Shown here: in pieces, positions 1 through 8,258 of the stretch
How the letters are laid out: every line of letters starts with the position of its first letter
Position numbering within the stretch: the first letter of the stretch is position 1
Assembly (NCBI GenBank): GCA_947169975.1
Contig: CAMVRT010000001.1
Coordinates: forward strand, 172,812 to 236,811
DNA length: 64,000 bases
Source of the DNA: an uncultured Oscillospiraceae bacterium
Lineage (GTDB): Bacteria; Bacillota; Clostridia; Oscillospirales; Oscillospiraceae
Reading direction: 5' to 3'
The notes under the pieces: model-generated
Told to the model about the DNA's origin: nothing
The model's input: the letters and a program-made list of their open reading frames with translations, nothing else
The model's database searches: none
Translations under genes and position numbers: made by a program

Positions 1-861
1 CGTGCCGCAGCACACAATGGCCCTGCCCTCCGGCTCCTCTTCGGGACCGATCTCATAGGGCACAGTTGCCGTCACCGGAGCAACAGGTGCCTGCATGGGG
101 ATGGGGAAGCGCACCTCCCGGCGGTCAAAGCCGGACAGATAGCCGTCGATTTTCTCCAGCGCGGCGTCCAGATCCACGCTGCCCACCAGAGAGATGCGGG
201 CGTTGGACGGGTGATAGTATTTCCGGTGGTTGGCGATAAACTGCTCATAGGTCAGATCCGGGATGCATGTGGGATCGCCGCCGGAGTTGTGGCGGTAGCA
301 GGTGTCCGGAAACAGGCGCTTGTCCATCTCGTCCTCCAGCACCGTGCCGGGTGAGGAAAGCGCGCCCTTCATCTCATTGAACACCACGCCCTGATAGCAC
401 AGCTCCTCCCCCTCGCCCTCGTAGCGCCAGCCCTCCTGACGGAAGATCTCCGGGCGGCGGTAGATGGCGGGATGGAATACTGCGTCCAGATAGATGTCCA
501 TCAGGTTGAGGAAGTCCCGGTCGTTGCGGCTGGAAACGGGGTAGACCGTCTTGTCCGGGAAGGTCATGGCGTTGAGGAAGGTCTGGAGCGACGTCTTCAA
601 CAGCTCCACAAAGGGCTCCTTCACCGGGTATTTGTCCGATCCGCACAGCACCGAGTGCTCCAGGATGTGGAAAACGCCGGTGGAATCCTCCGGCAGCGTC
701 TTGAAGGCGATGGAGAAGGCCTTGTTCTCATCATCGCGCTCCAGCCAGCACAGCTCCGCGCCGGTCTTCTCATGGGTCATTTCCCAGAGCGTTGCGGGCA
801 GCTCCGGCAACTCTCTGATCCTCGTTATTTCAAATCCGTGCAATCTGGTTCCCACCTGCAT
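1..861 (-). CDS. M16C (presequence protease-like) zinc peptidase, N-terminal part
   Basis: Runs off the left edge, so only about the first 287 residues are seen. The product starts MQVGTRLHGFEI and carries the inverse zinc motif HILEH near residue 65, typical of insulinase-type M16 peptidases; the surrounding text (EDSTGVFHILEHSVLCGS) matches the M16C / presequence-protease branch rather than the short processing-peptidase branch. In this family the two histidines and a downstream glutamate bind zinc, and a full protein is about 970 residues. The start is chosen because GGGAGGT lies eight bases upstream of the ATG at 861. The preceding gene on the same strand is the flavoprotein at 987-1847, with a GC-rich hairpin between them. 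Cytoplasmic oligopeptide degradation is the likely role (family inference). Confidence 0.9.
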   Translation of the reverse strand, partial: MQVGTRLHGFEITRIRELPELPATLWEMTHEKTGAELCWLERDDENKAFSIAFKTLPEDSTGVFHILEHSVLCGSDKYPVKEPFVELLKTSLQTFLNAMTFPDKTVYPVSSRNDRDFLNLMDIYLDAVFHPAIYRRPEIFRQEGWRYEGEGEELCYQGVVFNEMKGALSSPGTVLEDEMDKRLFPDTCYRHNSGGDPTCIPDLTYEQFIANHRKYYHPSNARISLVGSVDLDAALEKIDGYLSGFDRREVRFPIPMQAPVAPVTATVPYEIGPEEEPEGRAIVCCGT

Positions 862-936
862 GGTTGTACCTCCCGGGTAAATGATGTCATGCTATTGTAC
901 CCTTTTTGTGCCGCGCCGTCAATCCGCCGATTACAG

Positions 937-970
937 CACCCCCGCGGCGCTTTTTATCGCCGCGGGGGTG
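937..970. terminator. GC-rich hairpin between two minus-strand genes
   Basis: Perfect 13-bp inverted repeat (CACCCCCGCGGCG and its complement) around an 8-base loop. It lies downstream of the flavoprotein gene and upstream of the peptidase gene. There is no T-run on either side, so it may be a weak or factor-assisted terminator or simply an RNA hairpin. Confidence 0.35.
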
Positions 971-986
971 TCGGTGCTCTGCTCTG

Positions 987-1847
987 TTATTGTTTCTCCA
1001 GCCCGGCCAGATATGTCACGATGCTGTGGGCGGCAACGTTGCCCTCGCCCGCGGCCTTGGCCAGCTGATAGGGCCGTCCGGTGCAGTCGCCGGCGGCAAA
1101 GCAGCCGGGAACATTGGTAGCCATGTGCCGGTCCACCACGATGTCCGCGCCGTCGATCTCCAGGCCGCGCAGCAGGGTGCCAGGCGCCACGGCGCTGCGC
1201 AGCACGAACACACCGTTCACCGCCAGCGACCTCCCATCGGTCAGCATCACGCCTTCCACCCGCATGGCGCCGGTGATCTCCTTGATCCGGCCGGGATTGA
1301 CGGTCACGTTGTCCCGCACCACGCCGCAGTCGGCATAGGGGGTAAAGAGATAGACCTTTTCCGCCAGTTCGGCCAGATACTCCGCCTCGTGCTCATATTC
1401 TCTGCCGCCGCAGAACACGGCGATGGTCTTTCCCTTGTAGAGGAAGCCGTCACAGGTGGCGCAGTAGCTGACGCCGCTGCCCAGCAGCCGTTCCTCACCG
1501 GGGAAGCCCTTGGCGCTGACAGAGCCGGTGCACAGCAGCACCGTTTTGGCTTCGTAGATCTCATCGCCGCCCTGAAGCATGAAGCCCCGGCGGTTGGGCA
1601 GGATGTTCGTCACCATCCGCTCGGTGATCTCCAGCCCGGCCTGGGCAATCTGCCGGGCGTACAGTCTGTTCAGCTCACGGCCGGTGACCATGGCCACGCC
1701 GGGGTAGTTGGCGATCATCTCGGACTTCTCCACCTTGGGGCTCATTTTTGCCGAGCCGAACCAGATGATGGACTTGTTGTGGTTCTTCAATGTCAGAGCC
1801 GCGGAAACGGCGGCAGGGCCGGAGCCCACAATGGCGACGTCGTACAT
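987..1847 (-). CDS. Thioredoxin-reductase-like FAD oxidoreductase with atypical second nucleotide site
   Basis: 286 residues. The N-terminal FAD site is clear (VAIVGSGPAAVSAAL), the redox pair is CATC near residue 130, and the C-terminal FAD contact is AAGDCTG. In NADPH-dependent thioredoxin reductases the second Rossmann site reads GGGDSAxEE followed by HRRxxxR. Here the same place reads CGGREYEHEAEYL, then YLFTPYADCG, so the NADPH phosphate-binding residues are missing. Clostridia are known to have ferredoxin-linked or otherwise pyridine-nucleotide-independent thioredoxin reductases of this fold, which is a possible identity (inference). The ATG at 1847 is chosen over an upstream extension because AAGGAGTGATCTC precedes it directly. 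An NADPH-dependent enzyme with unusual residues cannot be excluded. Confidence 0.85.
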   Translation of the reverse strand: MYDVAIVGSGPAAVSAALTLKNHNKSIIWFGSAKMSPKVEKSEMIANYPGVAMVTGRELNRLYARQIAQAGLEITERMVTNILPNRRGFMLQGGDEIYEAKTVLLCTGSVSAKGFPGEERLLGSGVSYCATCDGFLYKGKTIAVFCGGREYEHEAEYLAELAEKVYLFTPYADCGVVRDNVTVNPGRIKEITGAMRVEGVMLTDGRSLAVNGVFVLRSAVAPGTLLRGLEIDGADIVVDRHMATNVPGCFAAGDCTGRPYQLAKAAGEGNVAAHSIVTYLAGLEKQ

Positions 1848-2003
1848 GAGATCACTCCTTCGTAAAAATGAAATAAAAACGGGATCTTGCGGGATCCTTC
1901 CGTTTATTCTACCTGCATGATAGCGCATAAATGCAGGAAAAACAAGATGCGGGTACAACGGCGAGGGGGATTTCTTCTCTCTATCGAACCGGCACCGACT
2001 GCT

Positions 2004-2035
2004 GAAAAAAGCACTTGCCGCAGGCAAGTGCTTTT
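2004..2035 (-). terminator. Intrinsic terminator after tRNA-Cys
   Basis: Hairpin GCACTTGCC / GGCAAGTGC with a short loop, followed on the minus strand by TTTTTTC. It lies just downstream of tRNA-Cys. Confidence 0.8.
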
Positions 2036-2040
2036 CTCTC

Positions 2041-2115
2041 TGGAGGTGACACCCGGATTTGAACCGGGGAATGAGGGTTTTGCAGACCCTTGCCTTACCA
2101 CTTGGCTATGTCACC
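2041..2115 (-). tRNA. tRNA-Cys (GCA)
   Basis: On the minus strand the acceptor GGTGACA pairs with TGTCACC, the T arm contains GGTTCAAATCC, and the anticodon loop is CTGCAAA, giving anticodon GCA. Discriminator T and CCA are encoded (TCCA at the 3' end). It has its own promoter (2150-2178) and terminator, separate from the four-tRNA unit upstream. Confidence 0.95.
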
Positions 2116-2149
2116 AAATTGAATTGTCCGGCCCAAAGGCTCGATGGGT

Positions 2150-2178
2150 ATTATAATATACCCCCTCGCCTTTGTCAA
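2150..2178 (-). promoter_or_regulatory. Sigma-70-type promoter of tRNA-Cys
   Basis: On the minus strand TTGACA, a 17-bp spacer and TATAAT, both consensus, ending about 34 bp before the tRNA-Cys 5' end. Confidence 0.85.
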
Positions 2179-2340
2179 GGGGCGATTTTGCCGAATTCCC
2201 GGTTTAAAGTATCCCGGAATCAGAGAGATCTTTGCGCTCGCGGCAGAATTTTTCACGTGCGCACAGCGAACAATTCACGTGCGCAGCACATTTCACACGC
2301 CGCAGGCGTATTTCGCTTGCCCGCAAGGGAAAATTTCGTT
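2179..2340. other. Spacer with short inverted repeats between tRNA-Gly and tRNA-Cys
   Basis: The spacer contains a near-duplicated CACGTGCGCA word (twice, about 23 bp apart) and small hairpins such as ACGCCGCAGGCGT and CTTGCCCGCAAGG. No coding potential is evident. It may be a short palindromic repeat of the host genome. Confidence 0.4.
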
Positions 2341-2341
2341 G

Positions 2342-2371
2342 AAAAAAGCACTGCCGAAGCAGTGCTTTTTT
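2342..2371 (-). terminator. Intrinsic terminator after the Val-Asp-Phe-Gly tRNA unit
   Basis: Symmetric hairpin GCACTGC / GCAGTGC flanked by six A and six T, three bases downstream of the encoded CCA end of tRNA-Gly on the minus strand. Confidence 0.9.
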
Positions 2372-2373
2372 CA

Positions 2374-2449
2374 TGGAGCGGGCGACGAGGCTCGAACTCG
2401 CTACCTCGACCTTGGCAAGGTCGCGCTCTACCAGATGAGCTACGCCCGC
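2374..2449 (-). tRNA. tRNA-Gly (GCC)
   Basis: Acceptor GCGGGCG pairs with CGCCCGC. The anticodon loop reads TTGCCAA, anticodon GCC. The T loop is GTTCGAGCC and CCA is encoded. Last gene of the four-tRNA unit. Confidence 0.95.
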
Positions 2450-2452
2450 AAA

Positions 2453-2528
<76 letters not shown>

Positions 2529-2531
2529 ATA

Positions 2532-2608
2532 TGGCGACCAAGATGGGGCTCGAACCCACGACCTCCAGCGTGACAGGCTGGCGTTCTAACCAACTGAACT
2601 ACTTGGCC
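2532..2608 (-). tRNA. tRNA-Asp (GTC)
   Basis: Acceptor GGCCAAG pairs with CTTGGTC. The anticodon loop CTGTCAC gives GTC, the T loop is GTTCGAGCC, and CCA is encoded. Second gene of the unit. Confidence 0.95.
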
Positions 2609-2615
2609 AGGTCTT

Positions 2616-2692
2616 TGGTGGGAACAACTGGACTCGAACCAGTGACCCCCTGCTTGTAAGGCAGGTGCTCTAACCAGCTGAGCTATGCTCCC
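2616..2692 (-). tRNA. tRNA-Val (TAC)
   Basis: Acceptor GGGAGCA pairs with TGTTCCC. The anticodon loop CTTACAA gives TAC, and CCA is encoded. First gene of the unit, behind a consensus promoter. Confidence 0.95.
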
Positions 2693-2723
2693 GTCCCTTG
2701 CCGCTTCAAGAACGGCAAGGGTT

Positions 2724-2752
2724 ATTATACTAAAACGGAAGCGCTCTGTCAA
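2724..2752 (-). promoter_or_regulatory. Consensus promoter of the Val-Asp-Phe-Gly tRNA unit
   Basis: On the minus strand TTGACA, a 17-bp spacer and TATAAT. It lies about 31 bp upstream of tRNA-Val, as expected for a strong stable-RNA promoter. Confidence 0.9.
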
Positions 2753-2771
2753 CAAAAAGTTTAGAAAAAAA

Positions 2772-3671
2772 TCATTTTTTTGCGTCATCCTGCCGCAGCC
2801 CGGCAATCAGTCCCTCCAGCTGGGCGGCAGAGAAGTCGTACACCGCGTCGCAGAACTGGCAGGTCATCCGGCACTTGCCCTGATCCCGGAGGATGCCCTC
2901 CAGCTCATCGATGCCCAGAGAGATCAGCGCACGCTCCACCCGCTCACGGGAGCAGTAGCAGCGGTACTCTACCGGCTCGGTATCGAGAATATGCAGCTCA
3001 AAATCCGACATGACCGTGCGCAGCAGGTGCTCCGGATCGTCATCCTTCTCCAGGATAGCCGACACGGCGCCGGCGGCCATGATGCCCCCCTCCACCTTGA
3101 CGATGGTGTCCTCTGTGGCGCCGGGCATCAGCTGGATCAGATAACCGCCGGCGGAGCGGATGCTTTGATCCCGATCCACCAGCACGCCCAGGGCGCAGGC
3201 CGTGGGGATCTGTTCGGACTCCACAAAGTATCCGGCGATGTCCTCTGCGATCTCACCGCCCAGCAGATCCACCGTGCCCACATAGGGATCCCGCATGTTC
3301 AGATCCTTGATGACCGTCAAGGTGCCCTCGCGGCCCACGGCGCCGCCCACATCCAGCTTGCCGTCCGGCCGCAGAGGCAGCTCCGTGCCGGGATTGGTCA
3401 CGTATCCGCGCACGTTGCCCAGGCTGTCGGACACGGCCAGCACCGTACCCAGCGGGCCGCCGCCCTTGAACTGCAGGGTCAGACTGGCTCCCTGTCCCTT
3501 CAACGCGTTGCCCATGAGGCTGGCGCCGGACAGCGCACGGCCCAGCGCCGCCGTGGCGGTAGGTGTGGTATGGTGGATCTGACGGGCACGCTCCACCAGG
3601 TCGCGGCTGCAGATGGCCGCGGCTTGCACCAGTCCGTCGGCGGAAATGGCTCTGACAATGCGATCACTCAT
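2772..3671 (-). CDS. hslO: Hsp33 redox-regulated chaperone
   Basis: 299 residues, the usual length of Hsp33. The N-terminal domain starts MSDRIVRAISADG and contains the GGGPLGTV region of the family. The C-terminal zinc site has the expected cysteines, CYC near residue 239 and CQFC near residue 273. In the known family these bind zinc when reduced, and their oxidation activates holdase chaperone function in the cytoplasm. AAGAGGAG lies upstream of the ATG, with a rather long spacing. It is preceded on the same strand by the small membrane protein gene (33-bp gap) and the methyltransferase / YerC genes, so all may be cotranscribed. Confidence 0.95.
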   Translation of the reverse strand: MSDRIVRAISADGLVQAAAICSRDLVERARQIHHTTPTATAALGRALSGASLMGNALKGQGASLTLQFKGGGPLGTVLAVSDSLGNVRGYVTNPGTELPLRPDGKLDVGGAVGREGTLTVIKDLNMRDPYVGTVDLLGGEIAEDIAGYFVESEQIPTACALGVLVDRDQSIRSAGGYLIQLMPGATEDTIVKVEGGIMAAGAVSAILEKDDDPEHLLRTVMSDFELHILDTEPVEYRCYCSRERVERALISLGIDELEGILRDQGKCRMTCQFCDAVYDFSAAQLEGLIAGLRQDDAKK

Positions 3672-3703
3672 AGATTTCCAAGTCTCCTCTTGTTATTTTG
3701 TTC

Positions 3704-3988
3704 TTATTTCCCGCAGGCTCGATTCAGGCGGAAATCAAACCACACCGCCATCAACAAGCCGATGCCCGCCAGGGCATGGCTGGCCGTGGGCTCCAGATGT
3801 GCCAGCACGACCACCAATCCACCGATGACCGCGGATGCACACAGCGCCGCCAGCACAGCCAGATAAACCTTCGTTCCCCGGGTCCACGGCCGGCGGTCTT
3901 CTTCCCGGCGCGCCCGACTCCACGTATACACACAGTGGCCCGCCACGACCGCCAATAAAATCAGAATATAGAAATACGTACGGTACAC
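3704..3988 (-). CDS. Small membrane protein, three predicted helices
   Basis: 94 residues when started at the GTG at 3988, which has GGAGGAG six bases upstream; a longer in-frame version starting at 4090 would have no such site and an unlikely N-terminus. Three hydrophobic stretches are visible: residues 4-22 (YFYILILLAVVAG), 36-57 (VYLAVLAALCASAVIGG) and 67-84 (GIGLLMAVWF). The loop between helices 1 and 2 is strongly basic (SRARREEDRRPW). I do not recognise the family. It sits 13 bp downstream of the methyltransferase gene and upstream of hslO, probably in one transcript. Function unknown. Confidence 0.65.
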   Translation of the reverse strand: MYRTYFYILILLAVVAGHCVYTWSRARREEDRRPWTRGTKVYLAVLAALCASAVIGGLVVVLAHLEPTASHALAGIGLLMAVWFDFRLNRACGK

Positions 3989-4001
3989 GCGATCTCCTCC
4001 C

Positions 4002-4742
4002 TCACATCCGCACACAGGAGAAGTAGATCCGCTGTTCACCTGCAGCCGGCGCGCGCATCTTCCTGTCGCCGTAAATCCGGATCTTCCCAAATCCGGCGTC
4101 CGTGAGCCACGCCGTCAGCTCCTCTGTGGTATAACAGCGCTCCCGGTGGATTTCCAGACTCCTGTCCCAGGTGCCGTCAGCGCGGCGGCGGAACAGATCC
4201 ATATAATAGGTGCAGATCCGGCGGCGGTACTCCGTGCGCCAGACACAATAGGTGTCCTCGGTCTCGTCCAGGAACACCTGACCGTCCATCGCCTGAAATT
4301 TCTCCGGTGTGTTCACATCGAAGATCAGCAATCCGCCCGGTGCGATAAACAGGCGCAGCCGCTGCAGCGTGCGCTGCACATCAGCGGGACGGGTCAGGTA
4401 ATTCAGGCTGTCCAGACAGCAGATGGCGGCGTCCACGGTGCCGTAGAGATCCAGTCGAGGCATGGACTGGTGCAAAAAGATGGGGGGTTCGCCCCCCACC
4501 TCGCCGTATTTCTCCATGGCTACCGCCAGCATTTCCTCGCTGCCGTCCACGCCGATCATCTCATAGCCGCGTCCGGTCAGCAGCCAGGTCATGGTGCCGG
4601 TGCCGCAAGCCAGATCCAGCACAGTGTGCACCGGCATGGACGCGCGGCGGAACAGCTTTTCCAGATAGTCCGCCCTCTGTTCGTAAGCCACGTCACCGGT
4701 CAGTTCATCGTAGCACGCGGCCAGCTGATCGTAGCAGCTCAT
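4002..4742 (-). CDS. Class I SAM-dependent methyltransferase
   Basis: 246 residues. Motif I is VLDLACGTGTMTW near residue 42, followed by the acidic end of the second strand in MIGVDGSEEML, then AAICCLDSLNYL, as in the Methyltransf_25/11-type Rossmann methyltransferases. The N-terminus (YDQLAACYDEL) is typical of the group found next to YerC or ribosome-silencing genes in clostridia. The substrate cannot be told from the sequence. The start codon overlaps the stop of the YerC-like gene (ATGA-type overlap, 4 bp), which implies translational coupling. Confidence 0.85.
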   Translation of the reverse strand: MSCYDQLAACYDELTGDVAYEQRADYLEKLFRRASMPVHTVLDLACGTGTMTWLLTGRGYEMIGVDGSEEMLAVAMEKYGEVGGEPPIFLHQSMPRLDLYGTVDAAICCLDSLNYLTRPADVQRTLQRLRLFIAPGGLLIFDVNTPEKFQAMDGQVFLDETEDTYCVWRTEYRRRICTYYMDLFRRRADGTWDRSLEIHRERCYTTEELTAWLTDAGFGKIRIYGDRKMRAPAAGEQRIYFSCVRM

Positions 4743-5047
4743 TCCTTCTCCTTCAGCTTCTCCAGCACGCCCTCATATCCGCCGGTGCCGCCCAGCAAAC
4801 TGCGGTTTACGCGGCTGATGGTGGCACTGGACGCGCCGGTCCTGTCCAAAATATCCGTATAAATCATGCCGTCGCTGAGCAGCTTGGCCACCTCGAACCG
4901 CTGCTCCATGGAGCGCAGCTCGGAAATGGTGCAAAGATCCTGGAAAAAGCGATAGCACTCCTCCTCGGACTCCAGCGTCATGATCGCCTTATACAGCAGG
5001 TCGCTCTTTTCCTTGCGGGCAATCTTCGATTTTGCGATCCTCACCAT
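4739..5047 (-). CDS. YerC/YecD family TrpR-related regulator
   Basis: 102 residues, matching the roughly 100-residue YerC/YecD family, which has the Trp-repressor helix-turn-helix fold. The recognition part reads YTDILDRTGASSATISRVNR (residues about 63-82), and upstream is the family-typical RSMEQRFEVAKLL. The ligand and operator of this family are not known to me. It is first in the operon with the methyltransferase, the small membrane protein and probably hslO. A promoter is visible at 5084-5112. The start has GGGAGGGAATGAGTT upstream. Confidence 0.9.
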   Translation of the reverse strand: MVRIAKSKIARKEKSDLLYKAIMTLESEEECYRFFQDLCTISELRSMEQRFEVAKLLSDGMIYTDILDRTGASSATISRVNRSLLGGTGGYEGVLEKLKEKE

Positions 5048-5083
5048 AACTCATTCCCTCCCGTTTTGGTTTAACATACAGTA

Positions 5084-5112
5084 ATATTAACATATTAGTT
5101 CGCGAAAGTAAA
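5084..5112 (-). promoter_or_regulatory. Promoter of the yerC-like operon
   Basis: On the minus strand TTTACT, a 17-bp spacer and TAATAT, ending 37 bp before the start codon. The interval also holds two TTAA(C/T)AT words that could serve as operator halves. Confidence 0.6.
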
Positions 5113-5192
5113 CACCTGACAGCATTTTTTTCACGTCCAAACAGATAGTTTCATAAAATATAACAGGATTTCCGTGCAAAGAGGTGTTCTGA

Positions 5193-5849
5193 TTGCAGGG
5201 ACAACTGCGCTTTACCACCGAAAAACGTGTCTATCCGCCGGATGACGTACCGCTTTTAACGGCCGCCGTGCGCCTGCCCCGGTGGGATGGAACGGGTGGA
5301 GAACGGCTGGACCGGTTTTACACAGCATATGAAAAGGCGTTCTTTGCCTACTGTCAGCGTGTGCTGCTGCCTCAGGCGCAGGCCGCGCTGGAAGCAGCAC
5401 GGCACAGCGGCGGAGCACTGCCGGCGTGGCACATTGACCTGGACACCACAGTGACGATGGAGCGGGCGGGTCTGATCAGCCTGTACACCGACACCACGGA
5501 GCGCTGCGGCGGCAGACGGCTCCTTTTGCGGCGCAGCGAGACCTGGGATCTGGCCGACGGCTGTCTGCTGCCGCTGGGTGATCTGTTCCCCGGGATGCCG
5601 CTGCCCCGCCGAAAACTGATCCGGGCAGCGGCGGATCAGATCCGTCTCCAGCAGGAGCAGGGTGTGGCGCTTTACCACCCCGACTGGCAGCGGCGGCTGC
5701 GATCCGATTTCAGTTCCGATCGCTTTTATCTGACGGAGCAGGGTCTCTGCCTGTACTATCAGATGTTTTCCATCGCGCCGGCCGCGGAGGGGATCCCTGT
5801 ATTCTCCATTCCCTGGGATCCGGACGCCGGACCTCGACTGCTCTCGTAA
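5193..5849 (+). CDS. DUF3298/RsiV-like domain protein
   Basis: 218 residues, started at a TTG with GAGGTG at a normal distance upstream. The middle (SLYTDTTERCGGRRLL, then TWDLADGCLLPLGDLFP) and the end (RSDFSSDRFYLTEQGLCLYYQ) match the layout of DUF3298-type domains, where a strand pair is followed by the F-Y-L-x-xx-G-L-x-x-Y-Y motif. No signal peptide or membrane segment is visible, so unlike RsiV this protein appears soluble. It is monocistronic, with its own terminator at 5852-5888. A role in envelope stress is known for some relatives but cannot be assigned here. Confidence 0.7.
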   Translation: MQGQLRFTTEKRVYPPDDVPLLTAAVRLPRWDGTGGERLDRFYTAYEKAFFAYCQRVLLPQAQAALEAARHSGGALPAWHIDLDTTVTMERAGLISLYTDTTERCGGRRLLLRRSETWDLADGCLLPLGDLFPGMPLPRRKLIRAAADQIRLQQEQGVALYHPDWQRRLRSDFSSDRFYLTEQGLCLYYQMFSIAPAAEGIPVFSIPWDPDAGPRLLS

Positions 5850-5851
5850 CA

Positions 5852-5888
5852 AACATGCCTCCCGCCATCGGTCGGGAGGCATGTTTTC
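5852..5888. terminator. Bidirectional terminator between convergent genes
   Basis: Stem ACATGCCTCCCG / CGGGAGGCATGT followed by TTTTCTT on the plus strand. It lies between the DUF3298 gene and trkA, which converge. The CTCCCG...CGGGAG stem recurs at 46836, 48379 and 48958. Confidence 0.85.
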
Positions 5889-5901
5889 TTATGGTTTGGC
5901 G

Positions 5902-7266
5902 TTACGCCAGAATATCCTTCAGATCCTTCAATCCGATGGCCTTGCTGACCACCACCACACGGTCGCCATCCCGGATACAGGTCATGCCCCCGGGGATGAT
6001 GATATCATCTCCCCGTGCAATGGCCGCCACCAGAATACCGTGCTTGAGCTTGGGACTCAACTCCTTCAGGGGTTTATCCAGTACACCTGCGCTGGAGGCG
6101 GTCGCGGTGAACTCCAGGGCCTCAACAGACCCGTCCAGCATTTTGTAAAGGCTCTCTACGGCACTGCCCTCACCGCTGGCCATGGCGCGGACGTAACGGG
6201 TAATCTGGTTAGCGGTGATATCCTTGGGGGAGATGATGCTGCCGATGCCCGTGTCGCGCACCAGCTCCATGTAGTTGGGCCGGTTCATTTTGGCGACAAC
6301 CTTGGGAACGCCCATGCGCTGGGCGTTCATGGCCATCAGCAGGTTCTCCTCATCCCGGTCGGTCAGGGAGATGAAGGCGTCAGCGTCAAAGATATTTTCG
6401 CTCTGCAGCAGCTCAATATCCGTTCCGTCTCCCTCGATGATCATGGCGTGGGGCAGCTGGGCGGCCAGGCGCAGGCACTTGTCATGGCTCAACTCCATCA
6501 GCCGCACACGGGTCTTGGTATGGGCCAGCTCCCATGCCAGATACACCGCCGTGCGGCTGCCGCCCAGTACAGACACTTTTTTGATCCGCTGATGGGTGCG
6601 GCCCAGGTCCTGCAGGATCTTCTGCATCTCCGGCTTGGTGCCGATCATGTAGAGCTTATCCCCCTCCGACGGGACAAAGCTTCCGTTGGGGATCAGCAGC
6701 TCGCCCTGATGCTCGGCAGCGCAGACCAGCACGTTGGCCAGACGCGGGATCCCCAGGCTGCTCAACGTCTTGCCCACCAGCTTGTCGCTGCCGGTCAGCT
6801 GAATACCGATCATGTCGATGCGTCCCCGGGCAAAGGGCTCCACGGAGAACGCCGTAGGGAAGCTGAGGATCCGGGCAATTTCCCGGGCGGCACTGAGATC
6901 CGGGTTGATCAGCATATCCAGGCCGATTTCCCGCTTCAGTGTCTCCGCATCGCGGCGGTATTCCGGATTTCGCACCCGGGCAATGGTATGCCGGGCGCCA
7001 AGTTTTTTGGCAATCAGACAGCAGACCAGATTGGTTTCGTCCATGTTCGTCACGGCGATAACCAGATCTGCGTTACGGACGCCGGCCTCAATGAGCACGC
7101 TGATACTGGCGCCGTTGCCCTCCACACACATGATGTCCAGTGTACTGTCCGCCTTGTGCAGGGCCGCCGCAGCGGAATCTACCATGATGATGTCATGATT
7201 CTCGCGAGCCATCTCACGGGCAATGGCATAGCCGACCTTGCCGTTGCCGACAATGATGATTTTCAT
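5902..7266 (-). CDS. trkA: Trk potassium uptake regulatory subunit TrkA
   Basis: 454 residues, the usual length. Two RCK modules are visible. The first starts at residue 1 with the dinucleotide-binding motif IIVGNGKVGYAIA and has VDSAAAAL at the end of the second strand. The second, near residue 230, has VSVLGGSRTAVYLAWEL. Each is followed by a TrkA-C domain (for example LPNGSFVPSEGDKLYMIG). TrkA is a cytoplasmic ring that binds NAD(H) and ATP and gates the TrkH/KtrB potassium channel. No TrkH gene lies in the window. One base separates its start from the stop of the BrkB-family gene upstream, so the two are one operon. Confidence 0.95.
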   Translation of the reverse strand: MKIIIVGNGKVGYAIAREMARENHDIIMVDSAAAALHKADSTLDIMCVEGNGASISVLIEAGVRNADLVIAVTNMDETNLVCCLIAKKLGARHTIARVRNPEYRRDAETLKREIGLDMLINPDLSAAREIARILSFPTAFSVEPFARGRIDMIGIQLTGSDKLVGKTLSSLGIPRLANVLVCAAEHQGELLIPNGSFVPSEGDKLYMIGTKPEMQKILQDLGRTHQRIKKVSVLGGSRTAVYLAWELAHTKTRVRLMELSHDKCLRLAAQLPHAMIIEGDGTDIELLQSENIFDADAFISLTDRDEENLLMAMNAQRMGVPKVVAKMNRPNYMELVRDTGIGSIISPKDITANQITRYVRAMASGEGSAVESLYKMLDGSVEALEFTATASSAGVLDKPLKELSPKLKHGILVAAIARGDDIIIPGGMTCIRDGDRVVVVSKAIGLKDLKDILA

Positions 7267-7267
7267 C

Positions 7268-8134
7268 TTACAAACCCTCCCTGTCCGTTGGGGTCTTCTT
7301 GTGTTCCGTCAGTTCAAGAATGGCGCCGTTGAGCTCCGCGCCCATGATCAGCACAGCGCCGCTCCAATACAGCCACAGCAGTACCACCACAATCGTGGCA
7401 ATGGATCCGTACAGCTCTGCATAGCGGGCAAAATGCTCCACATAATAGGAAAAGGCCATACTCACAAGCAGCCATGCAGCGAGGGAGATGACAATGCCCG
7501 GAAGCACCCGATACGCCGGCAGCATTCTTCCCACAGCCAGCATATATAATGCAGCCAGCATAAAAGCCATGACCAGCGCCATCAGCACAAAGCGCAGATA
7601 GCTCCACGCAGTGATGAACCACTCCGGGATGCTCCCCTTGGAGGAAATGAGATGCAGCGCACGGCGGCCCACCATACTCAAAAGCAGGGTCAGCGCGATG
7701 GTGAAAATCAGCAGCACGGCAAAAATCAGTGTGCGAAGCACACTGCCCCAGATACTGGACGGCCGGCCGTAGCCGAAGGCCTTGCGCAGGGAGTGCATCA
7801 GGCAGCTGGTGGCCCGCATGGGAAACCAGATGGAGAACACCAGGCTGAACCACAGCAGCTGCCTGCTGACGTTCCCGGTCACATACGTCAGATAACTCTT
7901 CACAATGCCGGCCACCGCAGGCGGCGCGACGTTGGTCAGGAACCGGGTGATCCCCTCCACGTCCAGCTTCATGGCGCCAACCAGCACGCTGATGAAAATC
8001 AACAGAGGGAAGATGGCAAACAGCAGATAGTATGTCAATGCAGCACTGTCTCTTGCCACGTCGTGCTCATAGTAGCGGCTTACCATCTGGCCCACCAGTC
8101 TGACAGGCCATATGTGCTTCTTTTTCGGCTTCAT
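7268..8134 (-). CDS. YihY/BrkB family inner-membrane protein
   Basis: 288 residues from the ATG at 8134, chosen because AGGAGGGATGGC precedes it. The family signature ARDSAALTYYLLFAIFPLLIF is near residue 35, followed by five further hydrophobic segments and the conserved end TIVVVLLWLYWSGAVLIMGAELN. The family was once called ribonuclease BN but is an integral membrane protein of unknown transport role. It is directly upstream of trkA in the same operon, one base apart, which hints at a link with ion homeostasis (inference only). Confidence 0.9.
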   Translation of the reverse strand: MKPKKKHIWPVRLVGQMVSRYYEHDVARDSAALTYYLLFAIFPLLIFISVLVGAMKLDVEGITRFLTNVAPPAVAGIVKSYLTYVTGNVSRQLLWFSLVFSIWFPMRATSCLMHSLRKAFGYGRPSSIWGSVLRTLIFAVLLIFTIALTLLLSMVGRRALHLISSKGSIPEWFITAWSYLRFVLMALVMAFMLAALYMLAVGRMLPAYRVLPGIVISLAAWLLVSMAFSYYVEHFARYAELYGSIATIVVVLLWLYWSGAVLIMGAELNGAILELTEHKKTPTDREGL

Positions 8135-8258
8135 GCCATCCCTCCTCTCCCGCATTCTCCCACAATACCGTCATTTTACCACAGCCTCCCCAAAAAGAAA
8201 AGTTCTATTTATCCCCTGCGCCACTTTCTCAATTCCCATTTTTCCCTTCTTTTTTTGC

